The notes: generated from the sequence alone by a model not told the origin. 64,000 nucleotides of DNA from Roridomyces roridus (GCA_029378245.1 JARKIF010000048.1:248001-312000), one strand, 5' to 3'; positions 10,474-21,944 are shown, counted from the first letter of the stretch. Made by a program: numbers and translations.

Positions 10474-12755
10474 TTACATGATTGAACAGGGAGTCACCCG
10501 GATATCCAGTTTGAGCGGCAGCGGCTGGAAGCGCACGCTCAATTTCCCACCAGCTTCAACCACCATTACCGCCATCGCCGTTACTGCCCCTGGATCCATC
10601 TCCCGGCGCCTTGATTTTGCGTCCCATTTGCCGATATGCTGCACCATTGCCCGCGACGCCTCATCCGACAGCCGTGTGACGCGACTGAGATCAGCCCGGT
10701 CGTGGACGTCTGCGCGTTCGACTTCAAATACCCCGGTGGATTCGCAATCGTCCGTCCAGCGCAGGGTGAGCAACACAAATTTCTGGGAGACGGATTCCAC
10801 GGAGGGATACGCTTGCAGCGCTACGATATCGTAAATCAGTTGGATGGGCGTCTGTGAGAAGTCAGCCGACGCACCTTTCATGCATGCTTCCTCAATATGG
10901 CTTGACCCCGCCCCGGCGATCCACTTGTCGAGAACCTTGTCGAACTGCGAACGCTTCGCTATGAGAGTAGATTGTCCGTGGTCCGTCTTTCATGCGGCTT
11001 TGTGAACCGCCCAATCCTTTCGCTGACATGCGACGCTCTGGAGGAGGGTTATCTACTTACTGGCTCCGGTCGATAGGATATCACTCACACAATACCACAC
11101 GGTCTTGCATCTCTTGCACAGTTTCATCTCGTATCCAGCCGACTCAAAGCAGCACATATTGTTGTGAACCATGATATTATCGAGGCAGAGAGAGCTTAGA
11201 AAAGTGCGGGCGGTGGGACGAAGGGGAAGAAAGGAAGGAAGCGTCGAGGACGATGGGACCCCAGCCAGTCCTGGGTACGTGATCAGGTGCGCGTGGCGTT
11301 GTTCAACCGCCTTGTTGCGTGTAATTGATGGTCCCAGACCCTCGCGTGTCGCCCTCGAGGCTGTCAATGATGAGGGCCACGAGTTCTGGTGGGACTGGCA
11401 TGGTGGTCGAGAAGGACGTGGCGCGTAGATAAGGCGACCACGATTACCGAAAGCACTGGACCATAGGAATGGCATTCCTTGAAGCTTTAGAGGTGAAAAT
11501 CAGCATATACGGTATATGCGAGGAAATAGATATGCTCACTGTTTTCGCACCGCAAACTTCCCGCTCATGAATGTCTCATCGCTCTGGAGCAGCATTTCTT
11601 GCGAGATCTCATCGTCGGCTGAATAGACCAGGGAGAGGAGGAGGCGCATTGAATCGAATCCGTTGCCAACATCCTAAAATCATTCCTGGACGCGATTCAG
11701 GAAAAGCTTGTGAATGACTTACCCTGGTCCTCTGACACGCTTTCTGACATGACAACATCTCAGATGAATGGTGGTGAGGTCTCTTCGTTGCTTGCACGTG
11801 GTCGGCTTACATAATAAGGGTGGCTACCACTTGTCAGAGCGTGGTAACTAACAGACTATGTCGCTGACTCGCTGCCCGTTTACTATGCGCGACAAAGTAT
11901 TCACGCACAGCTCTCTTGGCGGTGCGCGTCAAGCTAGTGTGGAATGTTTCGAGCGAGAGATGTCGCGCGTAAGGTCGATGGGGAATATCCCGCGGGAGGG
12001 CTGGGCTGCCACATTGGCCGTGGGGCCATCTGGGGGTGGGGCAGCCGTGCGATGTGCGAGAGCGTCGGCAATGAAGCCGTGCAGGTCCCAACCACCGGAT
12101 GATTCATGTACCTCGCCGCCCAGGAGGTGCTCTCCGAAAATCGGTTGGGCAAAATTGGCGTAGGACGACTGGGCACGCCGCATTCCTGGAAGACCCGAGT
12201 GGGCCGAGAATCGAGGGGGATCCGTGGAAGTTGAACGGCTAAACATAGCGAGGCCGTTTTCTTCTCGCACGTTCAATCCTTGACAGGCACGCTGCAACAG
12301 CTGCAAAGCATCCCAGTCCGATGAATCCTGGGAACTGTTCAGCCCGCTTCGAAGGATTTCCCGCCAATCGTCGTCATGCGTTATGACCACGGCTGCATCG
12401 GGAAACTTATTTGACTCGTGTCAGACAATACAGAAGCGTGGAAGGAAGAGGACTTGCCGGGCGCAGGAGATATGTGTTCATGACTTGTGATGGGTGGAAA
12501 AGCTGAAGAATCGACTCAAATTCAGCATCGTTATTATCGAAAAGCGAGATGCACTCGCAGTTTGTGTGGGTGAGATATCGGACAGAGTGACGCCGGCATC
12601 GTGTGCTCCAACCTCGCCAGCACTCTTGAAGAAGGAACTAAAAGGCCAGAAATTGGTGAGTCCCTGCGCGGCTGCGCCCCGTATGGGATGTAAGGTAGAG
12701 CGCAGGCGCATTGATCAAGACCGTACATTTCAAAGCAGCGGCGGAGGGATATCAA
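10474..12755 (-). pseudogene. Ankyrin/MYND zinc-finger protein, degenerate
   Basis: Minus-strand fragments give a typical agaricomycete ankyrin-MYND protein. At the N-terminal side there are ankyrin-like pieces in shifting frames (GEVGAHDAGVTL, then YLTHTNCECISLFDNNDAEFE). A long exon at 11929-12390 (VVITHDDDWREILR...) follows, then a short exon with MRLLLSLVYSADDEISQEML. The MYND finger is split by an intron at about 11047-11093: MCCFESAGYEMKLCKRC, KTVWYC, then SVACQRKDWAVHKAA. The codon after HKAA, where the last MYND cysteine is expected, is TGA (10990-10992). The C-terminal domain then runs open to the stop at 10474. The in-frame stop plus the frame slip in the ankyrin part mark it as a pseudogene. 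MYND fingers normally bind proline-rich partners. One intron in the N-terminal part uses a GC donor (GCAAGT). Confidence 0.75.
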
Positions 12756-13435
12756 TGCTAGATCTGTGCAAGTTCATCGCGTTCAAATATGTAGTACGTA
12801 CGGCGATCGTGGAATATCATCTTGTTCACGGTTCCGTCCTCGTGGCACTGAGGTGGAAAGCAGCAGTCAGGTGTGGGTGCAGTCGATCCGGATCGCAGGC
12901 CGGTGGGGCGCAACGAGAATGAACCCACACGAGCGACCAGACGAGGAAGGCCCACGGACTGCTGCTGAACCCACACAAAGAAAGCGAGCTGCAACCAATT
13001 CTTTCGGATTAGATACGCGGGAGCGTGGGTGTCAGTGGCATGTACAAATACTTTTGGACATTCTTCTGTATCCAGGGTAGTCGCCAAAGTGACAGCGAAA
13101 GCTGTAGTTAGGATTGTTTCCATCTTTGAAGTCCTTGGTGTGGAAAGTAAGAGTGCCTGATATGTCGCAGCGCCGATAACGAGGGAGTCGAAACGGAAAA
13201 TTGAGAATGGAATGGAAGTTCAGACCGATGTATACTTCTTTGAACTGGGGAGCCCGGGGAGGTGTAGCCTCAGAGATGCGGCCGAACACAATCGACGACG
13301 ATGAGTTGAGCATGAATACCACAAGATCGGACATCACGAGACTTCGAGACGAGTGGGGTCAAAGTCAGAAGTTGGGGAACACGGGTAGGACTTGGGAAAA
13401 GGAGCGGCTGCACCGCGCACGCATTTCGGAACAAA

Positions 13436-13888
13436 TTACAAGTGGGATTGCCAAAGGATGGCCGAGATTTGCCTCATGCGCACGGCACAGGGCATTTCAA
13501 GTCGCAAGCAACTGGTCACAGGGCCAGGCGGAATATGCACCGAAAGTGTAATGTAAGATTGGAATGCACAAAACAGACCCAGACGCTGTCGGAAGAATGG
13601 GAAGCATCGGAATGACACCCAAACAATAATCCACAGGGCTCGGTATTGCCAGGAGATCGTGGTGAAGATTTGACTGAATACAGCTAAAATTGAATAATTG
13701 GTGAGACATCGATTCAAGGCCAGCAGATCGCCCGGGAGGAATTCAAGGTCAAACCCCAGAAAAAGGGCGAACGCGACGGAGGAGGTGAGTAGATCAATTA
13801 GGGCAGGAATGTAGGCTGCAAGGGCATAAAGATCACGAGATGACCGTGGATGAAGGACTTTCAGCGGGTAGGACTCGGGGTTCAGAAC
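13436..13888 (-). CDS. Exon of a multi-pass membrane protein, family unclear
   Basis: On the minus strand a plausible acceptor (branch CTAAC, then TTCAAG) opens an exon at 13888 that stays open to the stop at 13436. The translation is rich in long hydrophobic stretches: LYALAAYIPALIDLL... FALFLGF, then ILAVFSQIFTTISWQ, ALWIIVWVSF and LGLFCAFQSYITL. This suggests at least three membrane helices. Downstream on the same strand, about 13240-13340, reads SDLVVFMLNSSSSIVFGRI, which could be another piece. I could not join these into one clean model, so the gene may be partial or decayed. It could belong to the DUF6533/6534-type membrane proteins common in these fungi, but no diagnostic motif was seen. 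Confidence 0.35.
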   Translation of the reverse strand, partial: VLNPESYPLKVLHPRSSRDLYALAAYIPALIDLLTSSVAFALFLGFDLEFLPGDLLALNRCLTNYSILAVFSQIFTTISWQYRALWIIVWVSFRCFPFFRQRLGLFCAFQSYITLSVHIPPGPVTSCLRLEMPCAVRMRQISAILWQSHL

Positions 13889-14579
13889 CTTGAAGACAAA
13901 TGTCGGCGTAGCGCACGGTAGTATCAGCGGTTAGTGCTGAATCAACTGCCCAAATTCGGGGAAGCGAACATATGAGCGAGCCGAAAATTCCGATGTGGGC
14001 TGGGTTGTACAACAGACGCGCAACTTTAAATTTTATGATGCAAACTAAGAGAGCAGCCATGCAATTCATCCGGATTGGACAAAAGGCGACCGACTGCTGG
14101 GGGGGGGGGCGAAAGCACTCCGTAGAAGTAGTCCAGTAGGGTCGCGTGAAAGTAGCCGTGAGGGTGAAAATAATCTGGACTCGGATGGTGCAGAAAAGGC
14201 GGGGGTACATTGAAGGAGGAATGGGCTCAAATACGCCGCGGAAAGCATGGGCTCACAAATTTACTCCGAACGGATGATGCGCTCGAGCACGGCGCACAAG
14301 CTGAAACATGCCCCGAATACGCTGAATGAGAAATGGACTCCATTGCGCCGAAGGAGGAGGGACGAACGGAACGAATGTGACATCGTTCAGAATTCGGGAA
14401 CACCCATTGTCGACCTACACCAGGGCAACAGATATAAAAATATGAGTGGGACAGCCTTGGAAGGTAGGGTCAGGAGGGCCATCTGGAGGCCATGTGGACA
14501 TGCAGGGTGACCGGTGAGCTTGAAGACGGATGGAGATTCCGAATGATACGGCACTGAGGCTCAACATAAACAGAGTATT

Positions 14580-15414
14580 CTGGACGCTCGAAAAGAGCTT
14601 GGACAGCATGCTGATAACCCTGATTAGGCATCAAGATTCGAGTGAAGAGCATCATCCGGATCGAACAAAGGACATGGAAGCGAGAGTCGAACACAATTGG
14701 GGGCTTTGAATAGGAGCCAGGTGAATGAGGTACTCCGGATTGAGACAACAGATGAGGTCGGGAGTGGACCACGATAATGAGAGGCACCCAGAGGTTAATC
14801 CAGATTGGACCACGCCAAGGGTTGAGCATAAATGTAAAATTTGAATGAGAGGCACCGAAAACCGAATGGAGAGGTTAAACCGGGTCGAAGGGCAGACACG
14901 AGCGCGTAGGATGAAAAATCGAACACGAATGTGGAGTCCAAATGGGGGCATGGGAAGTCACACGAATGTAGTCCGAATTGGACAACAGATACGAATGGGA
15001 GGCGTCGAAAACCACACGAAGGAGGGATCCGGCGCGGACATCAGACATGGATGGGAGGCATCAAAAGCCACACGAAGGAGGGATCCGGCACGGACATCGG
15101 ACATGGAATGGGAGGCATTGAAAGCCATACGAAGAGGTAATCCGGCACGGACATCGGATATGGAATGGGAGGGCATTGAAAGCCACACGAAGCAGGGATC
15201 CGGCACGGACATCGGATATGGAATAGGCAGCATGGAAAGCCACACGAAGGAGGGATCCGGCACGGACATCGGATATGGAATAGGAGGCATGGAAGCCACA
15301 CGAAGGAGGGATCCGGCACGGACATCGGATATGGAGTGGGAGGCATTGAAAGCTACACGAAGATGGACGGGAGCATCGAAGGGAATAGTCCGGATCGAAT
15401 GGGTGCGAATGTGA
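14580..15414. repeat. 57-bp minisatellite with decayed flanking units
   Basis: From about 15012 to 15360 six units of about 57 bases follow each other. The unit has the order CACACGAAGGAGGGATCCGG, then a CACGGACATCGGA motif, then an ATGGAATGGGAGGCAT motif and GAAAGC. Copies differ by a few substitutions and by single-base indels, so the open frame through the array shifts and is not a real protein. Looser copies (ATCCGGATTGGAC, GGAGGC) can be followed back to about 14100. BamHI-type GGATCC recurs in most units. Confidence 0.85.
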
Positions 15415-15943
15415 TGCATCGGAAGCGACACGAAGAGAGCGGCTCGGACAACAGACGCAAAATGGAATGTGAAGTGAGGACATTGCATGCGTAGTGGCTC
15501 CAATTCGAAGGGAGAATGCACGAGTGGAACAGCCATGCCAGCGAAGGCCTGAAGTTAAAGTCGGCAGTAAGCATAGGTGCGTGTGATAGTATAGGAGTAG
15601 CCAAAGAGGGGGAGATCGGTTGCCAAAACCGTCACGTTGCGGAGAGGGGTCAACGGTTGCTATCAAAGTGGTCAGCGGCCACTAGGGGCTCACCGGTAAG
15701 TACCACAGGCCTCTCTGGAAGTCGGCAGGCCGAGGTTCTATCCGGGTGGATGCGTCGAAGACTGGGGAGACTTGTCAGAGGGGAGGATCCATGGTGCCAG
15801 GCCAACAGCGGGGGAGCTCTCCACGGGAGTTTGTCGAGACTCGACACGACGACACCGAATGAGACAAGGGAGCGGCGCATGCATCTTGATTCTTGAGCGG
15901 GGTCCGTGGAGGTGGGTAAAGGGGAGAAACAGAAAGGAAACAA

Positions 15944-16191
15944 TAGGGGAGGTCAAAGTTCTGTTTTTGGGTCGATTCTGAGAACCGATTCTCGGGTCGA
16001 TTCACAAGTCAATTCGAGTCGATTCTCGGTCGATTCTGACCCGATTCTGCTCTAGTTTCGACTCCGGAGTCGAAACCTCGATTCTGAGTCGATTCACGAC
16101 AAAAATCGATTCTGAGTCGATTCTTGGTCGAGAATCGAGTCCCAGAATCGAGTCCCAGAATCGAGCCCGGAGAGAACTTTGACCTCCCCTA
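15944..16191. mobile_element. 248-bp MITE, TA target duplication, GATTC-rich interior
   Basis: TAGGGGAGGTCAAAGTTCT at 15944-15962 is exactly the reverse complement of 16173-16191. If the outer TA is the target duplication, the terminal repeats are the 17 bases GGGGAGGTCAAAGTTCT, as expected for a Tc1/mariner-type element. The interior is almost wholly a permuted GTCGATTCTGAG / GAATCGA repeat, with about twenty GATTC or GAATC pentamers. There is no coding capacity, so it would move only with a transposase supplied elsewhere. Confidence 0.8.
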
Positions 16192-16487
16192 ATGGAGATA
16201 GGATCCGTGAGTCGAGTCAGTTGGAGAATCGAAGAGGATCACCGCCACCTGTCACTCCGCCATCACAAGACGGCGTCCAGCTTAGTACAAGCTCGCTAGA
16301 CTTGCATCGCACAAATTCCGTTCGAAGCTCCGGCCGCATACACAGATTTGATTTGCATGACACATTGACACTTGGATGGCTGGATGGACACATTCCTACG
16401 CGGCGCTCGGGGGGTGTGTGGGAAAGTTCCGCAGTTTTCGTGGGAGACCGAGGCCTGGGCTTTGCGTAGGGCGGTGTCTGTCAAAAT

Positions 16488-19400
16488 ATGTCTGCCACGT
16501 CAACACCTCTCACCCTCGTACCCACACCACAAGCCACTCAATGTCTTTGCCCACTGCTGAAATACGGACGGAGACACATTTTCATGTACATGGTTAGCAG
16601 TGAGCACATTATGCCACAAATCTTGCAGAAATGGCCAGTACTTAGCTTGTCAGGTGGCACCGGTGGTCCCGGTGGAGTAGGTGACCAACATGGAGGAGAA
16701 GGAGGTCCTGGCGAAGGAGGGACCTTGATTTATGGAAGTTATATCAACAACTTGAAGTGAGCTCCTAGTGCTTCTGCAGGGCCACATCTCATCATACACA
16801 GTGTTTATCCACATGGCCAAGAACCAAGACAGCAAGGTCAAATTGAACCCATCAGTATGTTTGCTTCACAAATCAATATATTGGAGGCCCACTAAAGATA
16901 TCACAGCTCAGGAACAATGCCACACCACTCTGGCACTTGTCAGATGTACCCCAGCCTCTCAGATCTTCCAGGGCCGACAGGAAATTCTTGAGAAAATGCA
17001 AACCTACTTTTCCCAAGAACCCAAGAAGAGAAGGATCTTTGTTCTCCATGGTCTGGGTGGCTCTGGGAAGACTCAGGTGGCTTTGAAGTTTCTAGAGTCA
17101 ACCAATGAGTATGTGATCCCTGTGGCAGAAAACATTGCTTATCAATGACAACTTTTCCAGCCTGACAAAGTGTTTCTTTGTGAATGCCAGCTCTCCTGAG
17201 GCTCTCAAAACATCCTTCATGAACTTGGCAATTTCTCAGAGATTCGGCAGAACAGCAGAAGCAGGTGTTCAGTGGCTTATTTCTGAGCATAAAGCCTGGA
17301 CTCTGCTGTTTGACAATGCAGACAATCCAAGACTGAAGTTGTGGCCTTTTTTCCCACAATGCACCCATGGAAATATCATCATCACTTCCCGAAACCCACA
17401 ACTGGCGGCTTATAGCCCTGGTGCTCACTCTCACGTCGGAGATTTGGATGAGGCCGACACAATTGAGCTTCTTCTTGCAAGAGCAGTCAAGAAGCACACA
17501 GATGAAAACCACAAATTGGCTGTGCCCATTTTACAGGTAGGTTCCAAGTTTCTCGGGCAATCTTTGCATACTCAATTAGGATGTGCAGGAGCTCTCATGC
17601 CTGCCTCTGGCAATTGTCCAGGCTGGAGCATATATTGCCAAATTCAAATGTCTCCTCAATTATTTGTCAATCTACAGGCAGAACAAGGCAGAATTACTGC
17701 GACAGCACCCTGATCAAACTCTTGATGACTATGAATGGACTGTCTATACAACCTGGCAGATTAGCTTCGAGAAACTCAGCCCCATAGCTGCCTATTTCTT
17801 GCAACTTTGTGCTTTATTGCACCACAGCAGTATTCCTGAGTCAATATTTGCCAATGCCACCAAGTGGATGTTGAACAGTGAAGGGAATGAAACTGAGTCA
17901 ATGCAGGCAGCCAGGGAATTTCTTCAAAACTTTGTTTCAAGTTCAGGAGGTTGGCAGGAACAAAATCTTAGGAATATTGTGGCAGAAATTGAAGAATACT
18001 CTTTGTTCAAGAGTGATGAAACAAGCAAAATGCTCAGCATGCATCCACTTGTGCATCTGTGGTGCTCAGACACCCAATGCAATCAAGCTACCGTGCGGGA
18101 GTGCATGACAAATATATTAGGGATGGCGATAGATCTTGGCCCGGATGCATATTTGGAGAGGATCAGCATGATTGTTCATGTCAACGCACTTGTCCCAGAT
18201 TTCACCACAGTGAATTGTCAGTTCTGGAGTCAGTATGCATGGATTTATTATGACGGAGGTAAATTTGAGCAAGCAAAGGATTTGTATGAATTGAACCTGG
18301 AGAGACAGAGGGAGCTGCTTGGAAAGGACCATCCTGACACGCTGACTGCCATGGCCAATGTTGCGGTGACATACGGGCAACTGGGACGCTACCAAGAGGC
18401 AGAGAGACTTGAACCTTTAGTCCTCAAACAGCGTCAGAAACTCCTTGGCTATCACCATCCTGAGACGCTGAGAAGCATGGCCAGCCTTTCAACCATATAC
18501 TGGCAACTAGGACGATACCAAGAGGCAGAGCCGCTCGATCTTTCTGTGCTCAAACACCGTCAGAAACTCCTTGGTGATGACCATCCTGACACGCTGACTG
18601 CCATGGCCAGCCTTGCATTCACATATGGGCAACTGGGACGGTACCAAGAGGCAGAGCCCCTCCAACTTTCTGCTCTCAAACAACTTCAGAAACTTTTTGG
18701 TGATGACCATACTCACACACTGACGGTCAAGGCCAACCTCGCAGCTACAAATGGACAATTGGGACGGTATCAAGAGGTAGAGCTGCTCCAAGTTTCTGTG
18801 GTTGAACGGCGTCAGAGGCTCCTTGGCAATGACCATCCTCACACGCTGACTGTCATGGCTAGCCTTGCAACAACGTATGGGCAACTGGAACGGTACCAAG
18901 ACGCAGAGCCTCTCGAACCTTCTGTGCTGGAACAGCGTCAGAAACTCCTTGGTAATGACCATCCTGACACGCTGAATGCCATGGCCAACCTTGCGGCAAC
19001 ATACTGGGAACTGGGACGGTACCACGAGGCGGAGCCGCTCCAACTTTCTGTGCTTGAACGGGGTCAGAGAGTCCTTGGTGATAATCATCATGATACACTG
19101 TTTGCCATGTCCAACCTTGCAGCCACATATGCACAACTAGGACGGTACCCAGAGGCACAGCCGCTCCAAGCTTCTGGCCTTAAACAGCGTCAGAAACTCT
19201 TGGGCAATGACCATCCTGACACGCTGGCTGCCATGGCCAACCTTGCGCGGACATTCTATAGGACCGGCAGGAATCAGACAGCCCAAAACCTTCAACTTGA
19301 AGTGCTTGCCAAACGCAGGAAGGTTTTAGGACCAGACCATCCACATACTCTCCTTTCTATCAAAGTGTTAAAGGATACACAGGATGCCTTGACTAATACT

Positions 19401-19517
19401 GAGGATGATATTGGCCTCGGAGTACCCGGAGACATTCAGGAACATTCACAAAAAACTGGGCTCAAGAGGCTCTCCAGACTACTTCCCAGATTCAAACTTC
19501 TCTCCTCCAGAAAGTAG
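16488..19517 (+). CDS. NLR-type protein: glycine-rich linker, NB-ARC, tetratricopeptide repeats
   Basis: Five exons (16488-16756, 16802-16854, 16907-17108, 17161-17536, 17589-19517) splice in phase to 942 residues. A GGTGGPGG...GGPGEGG linker at about 16658-16722 resembles the one that precedes the NTPase in many agaricomycete NLRs. The NB-ARC shows Walker A GLGGSGKT, Walker B LLFDNAD, sensor GNIIITSRN, the LPLAIVQAG motif and an MHD-like SMHPLVHLW. All key residues are present, so the switch looks functional. The C-terminal half holds eight full 42-residue kinesin-light-chain-like TPRs (HPDTLTAMANLAATYGQLGR type) with partial ones at both ends. Such STAND proteins are thought to sense non-self or damage signals and to oligomerise through the NTPase. 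No N-terminal effector domain is obvious. The first 90 residues are unreliable; the ATG at 16488 is simply the most upstream in frame, and the GGTGG part could instead start an exon after CAG at about 16652. Confidence 0.9.
18262..19360 (+). repeat. 126-bp tandem repeat encoding the TPR array
   Basis: The TPR part of the NLR is built from units of 126 bases, each beginning with a version of CATCCTGACACGCTGACTGC and containing CAACTGGGACGGTACCAAGA. Neighbouring units are very similar at the DNA level and no unit carries an indel. Variation concentrates at the same few positions, such as G/W/A before QLGRY and the residue after LLG. Confidence 0.85.
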
Positions 19518-20955
19518 GCACTGGCGAGCGGGATGTATGTAGACAGTGCCTTATGTACAACAAATGTACAATTTTAGTAAAATGTTCTGCACAAAGTTTC
19601 CGGATCATGCTTGCATGAAGGTAAATTATAACAGGAGAGAGTAAGTATGAGCCTTCAAATTCCATATCACACACTTGCGGCCTTCTCTCGTATAAACTCA
19701 TTCATCTTTGCCCACAACCCACCCTACTTATTACGAATGCTCTCAGGCGCCCCTCAGTTGAAAAAGGAAACCCAACCACTCACATAAACGAACATGGTCA
19801 AATGTGACCACAGCCTAATGCCTTCCAACCCGACTTATTAATCTAGGGTCGTCTTCAAATCAAGTTTGCTGGAAATTGAATGCGGGTGTTGCTATTGGAC
19901 TCGAAAGGTGTACTTGGAAAGACTAAAACATGCCTGCACAAAGTTGAACAGTTTTGCCCTTGTCGACGTCTTGAACCCGAATCAGTTCAACTTGGAATCT
20001 TGAACGTTTCCGGCCAGATTGAGCATGTCAACACCCAGTGATGTGTCAAGCAACAACATGGAAAGGAAAGGCTCGTGTAAGGATGGCATCCTTACAGCCG
20101 CATCACTGATCTGTCACCTGTCAGTCCCGGCATCAGGGATCTGTCTATCTCACACAGTACAGCCTTCCGTTACCGTACACAGCCCGCATACATATATATG
20201 GACAGCATCTACTTTACTTTAGTTACGCACGCACCCCGACACCTCCCCCTTGTATTCCTACAGTTGCTCGTAGCCTGGTTCGTCTCGCCATAGGGATACA
20301 CCGTGGTCCTGTCAACGTGTGGAACGACAGCCTTTCAGCTCGATCCCTGAGCTCAAGCTAACTCCTGCGACGGATTTGAACCATGCAAGAGCCATCAATG
20401 GTGGGAAGCGGAAGGAAGATGTCTGACCTCCGATGTGAGGTCCTGGTGGTGTAAGACCCTGCAAGAGTTGTCAAGAAACCAAGTAGTGTCACACAGGTGA
20501 GTGGATGAGTTGTTGGATTCGAGAAAACTGTCTACTCTACTAAAACTACACTACTCGTCATCACAAAAAGTAACCGGCAGGCTTTTGTTCGATAATTGCT
20601 AAGAACGGGCTGGAGCAAAATCGATGCCGCATCATTGAAAGATGCAGAGGAGTGTTGAAAATCGACCACCAAATTTACTTGCCATGAATCTGGCCCATGT
20701 AGCAGTAAGTAGTGAGGGAGGAAAGGATTTGGTTGAGTTTGTTGGGCTGATGTGTTACGGGAATCGTGGTCAATTTACTTACTCTTACTTGTCAATCGGA
20801 GGGATATTTCTGTGTGAGATGTTCAAAGACTATTTTTAGCCTCCACCAGCATCTTTGAGGATACACAGACCAGCCCAGGAAGTCCAGGCTAGACGGATCT
20901 TTGCCCAATTTGGCAAATCTGGGATGATACAAAACTTTCGCGTTATGTGCACAAT
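19518..20955. other. No supported gene
   Basis: This AT-richer stretch after the NLR contains its presumed 3' untranslated region and no frame with domain character. A TATA-like ATATATATGG sits near 20190. Nothing else was recognised. Confidence 0.5.
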
Positions 20956-21421
20956 CAAGGGGGTACCACGATAAGCGAGCCGTACTACACCCCAATTTTT
21001 TTTTTTCTCGAGCAGATTGGCCTACCCTCCCCCCCTCCCAAAGAGGAAATTTCCTTTTTTGGAAGCCCCTATCGTGGTGATTTTAGTGATTTTCGCCCGC
21101 CGTTGGCTGGTGTAGGGTGCAGAACTATTCCTGTGTCCTCCAATTGACTTCAGAAGCAAGAAACACCCATTGTCAAGCAACATATATGTGATGATGTCCC
21201 ACCACATCACGTCAGCACGTGAACATACAATCACGTGACTGTTCTGGCTGGTGCAACCGAAAATTGCCTGAAATTGTGTTTCTGCACCAATTCTTGCCAG
21301 GAGAGCCATTCTACTGCTCTGCCGAAAGTTGGCACAAAACTTTTTTTTCAGTCATCCAAGGGACCCCCCCTCCCCCCCTTTAATAGGAAATTTCTTATCG
21401 TGGTACCCCCTTGTGCACAAT
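20948..21421. mobile_element. hAT-type MITE (458 bp) with 8-bp target duplication
   Basis: Terminal inverted repeats CAAGGGGGTACCACGATAAG (20956-20975) and its reverse complement (21394-21413) are exact over 20 bases. Each end is flanked by TGCACAAT (20948-20955 and 21414-21421), an 8-bp direct duplication typical of hAT transposons. Inside, a C-rich block with GAGGAAATTTCC occurs near both ends, suggesting subterminal repeats. No transposase frame fits in 458 bases, so it is non-autonomous. Confidence 0.88.
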
Positions 21422-21529
21422 CCAAGGGTTCCAGAAGGATGTTTTTTGACCTCAGGGGGGTTCATACAGCCCAAAGAATACCCATACAAAAATTCAGCCC
21501 AAACTGATCACTGACTCCTTCAACATGGC

Positions 21530-21805
21530 CGGTCTTATTATCCGTTCTTTAACGAAATGGCTCTCGATTCTTTGCACTTTGTTTGGTTCGTGGTTCCTTC
21601 CCCATTTGTTCCCCTCTCTCTTCTTGCTGTCGACCCACCCTTCTCTACAGCTTTCTCATGGATTCCTCCCACGAGCGCCACCGAGACCTCGTTCCATTTC
21701 CTGATCGTAGCCACGGCTCAACAGCTTTTCAAGCTATGCATCGCCGGCTCGACGCGACTTGTGCATGCCGAGCGCTGCGCGTCACAGTTGAACCTGAACG
21801 ATTAT
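21530..21805 (+). repeat. Dispersed repeat, copy B, left part
   Basis: This segment parallels 56740-57000: an ATGGCTC start, CCCATTTGT, a pyrimidine-rich stretch, then CCACGGTTCAACAGCTTT-like sequence and CGCCGGCTCGACGCGAC. It is interrupted at 21806-21810 by the LTR element and seems to resume at 28420. It shows that the LTR element landed inside an older repeat. Confidence 0.6.
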
Positions 21806-21810
21806 GCCAA

Positions 21811-21934
21811 TGTTGGGAAGAAGATGATCCGAGCCATCTCATGTTAACCTCGTGCCATGTAAATCGATACAAACAATTTTGTTCTTTGTCTTTGTCCGTC
21901 GTCTTGTACGCGCTCCTGGGTCACCATTCTAACA
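21811..21934 (+). repeat. 5' LTR
   Basis: 124 bases, TG...CA ends with a TGTTGG / CTAACA inverted terminal pair. Matches 28296-28419. Confidence 0.88.
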
Positions 21935-21944
21935 GGTTATGGGC
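21935..21944 (+). promoter_or_regulatory. Putative primer-binding site
   Basis: Directly after the 5' LTR the sequence reads GGTTATGGGC. This is complementary to the anticodon stem-loop region of initiator tRNA-Met (CCCATAACC type) known from insects and plants, the half-tRNA primer used by copia-like elements. The position fits a minus-strand primer site; the tRNA of this species is not in the window. Confidence 0.5.

Noticed and set aside
15012..15360. CRISPR-like spacing of repeats
   Set aside because: Repeats are contiguous with no unique spacers, and the genome is eukaryotic.
14845..15414. 189-codon frame with repeated HTKEGSGTDIG / RRDPARTSDMEWE peptides
   Set aside because: It is a by-product of the 57-bp minisatellite; the peptide changes register between units because of indels.
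18507..19136. 209-codon minus-strand frame opposite the TPR array
   Set aside because: It is the antisense shadow of the TPR repeats; its own repeat period equals the TPR unit.
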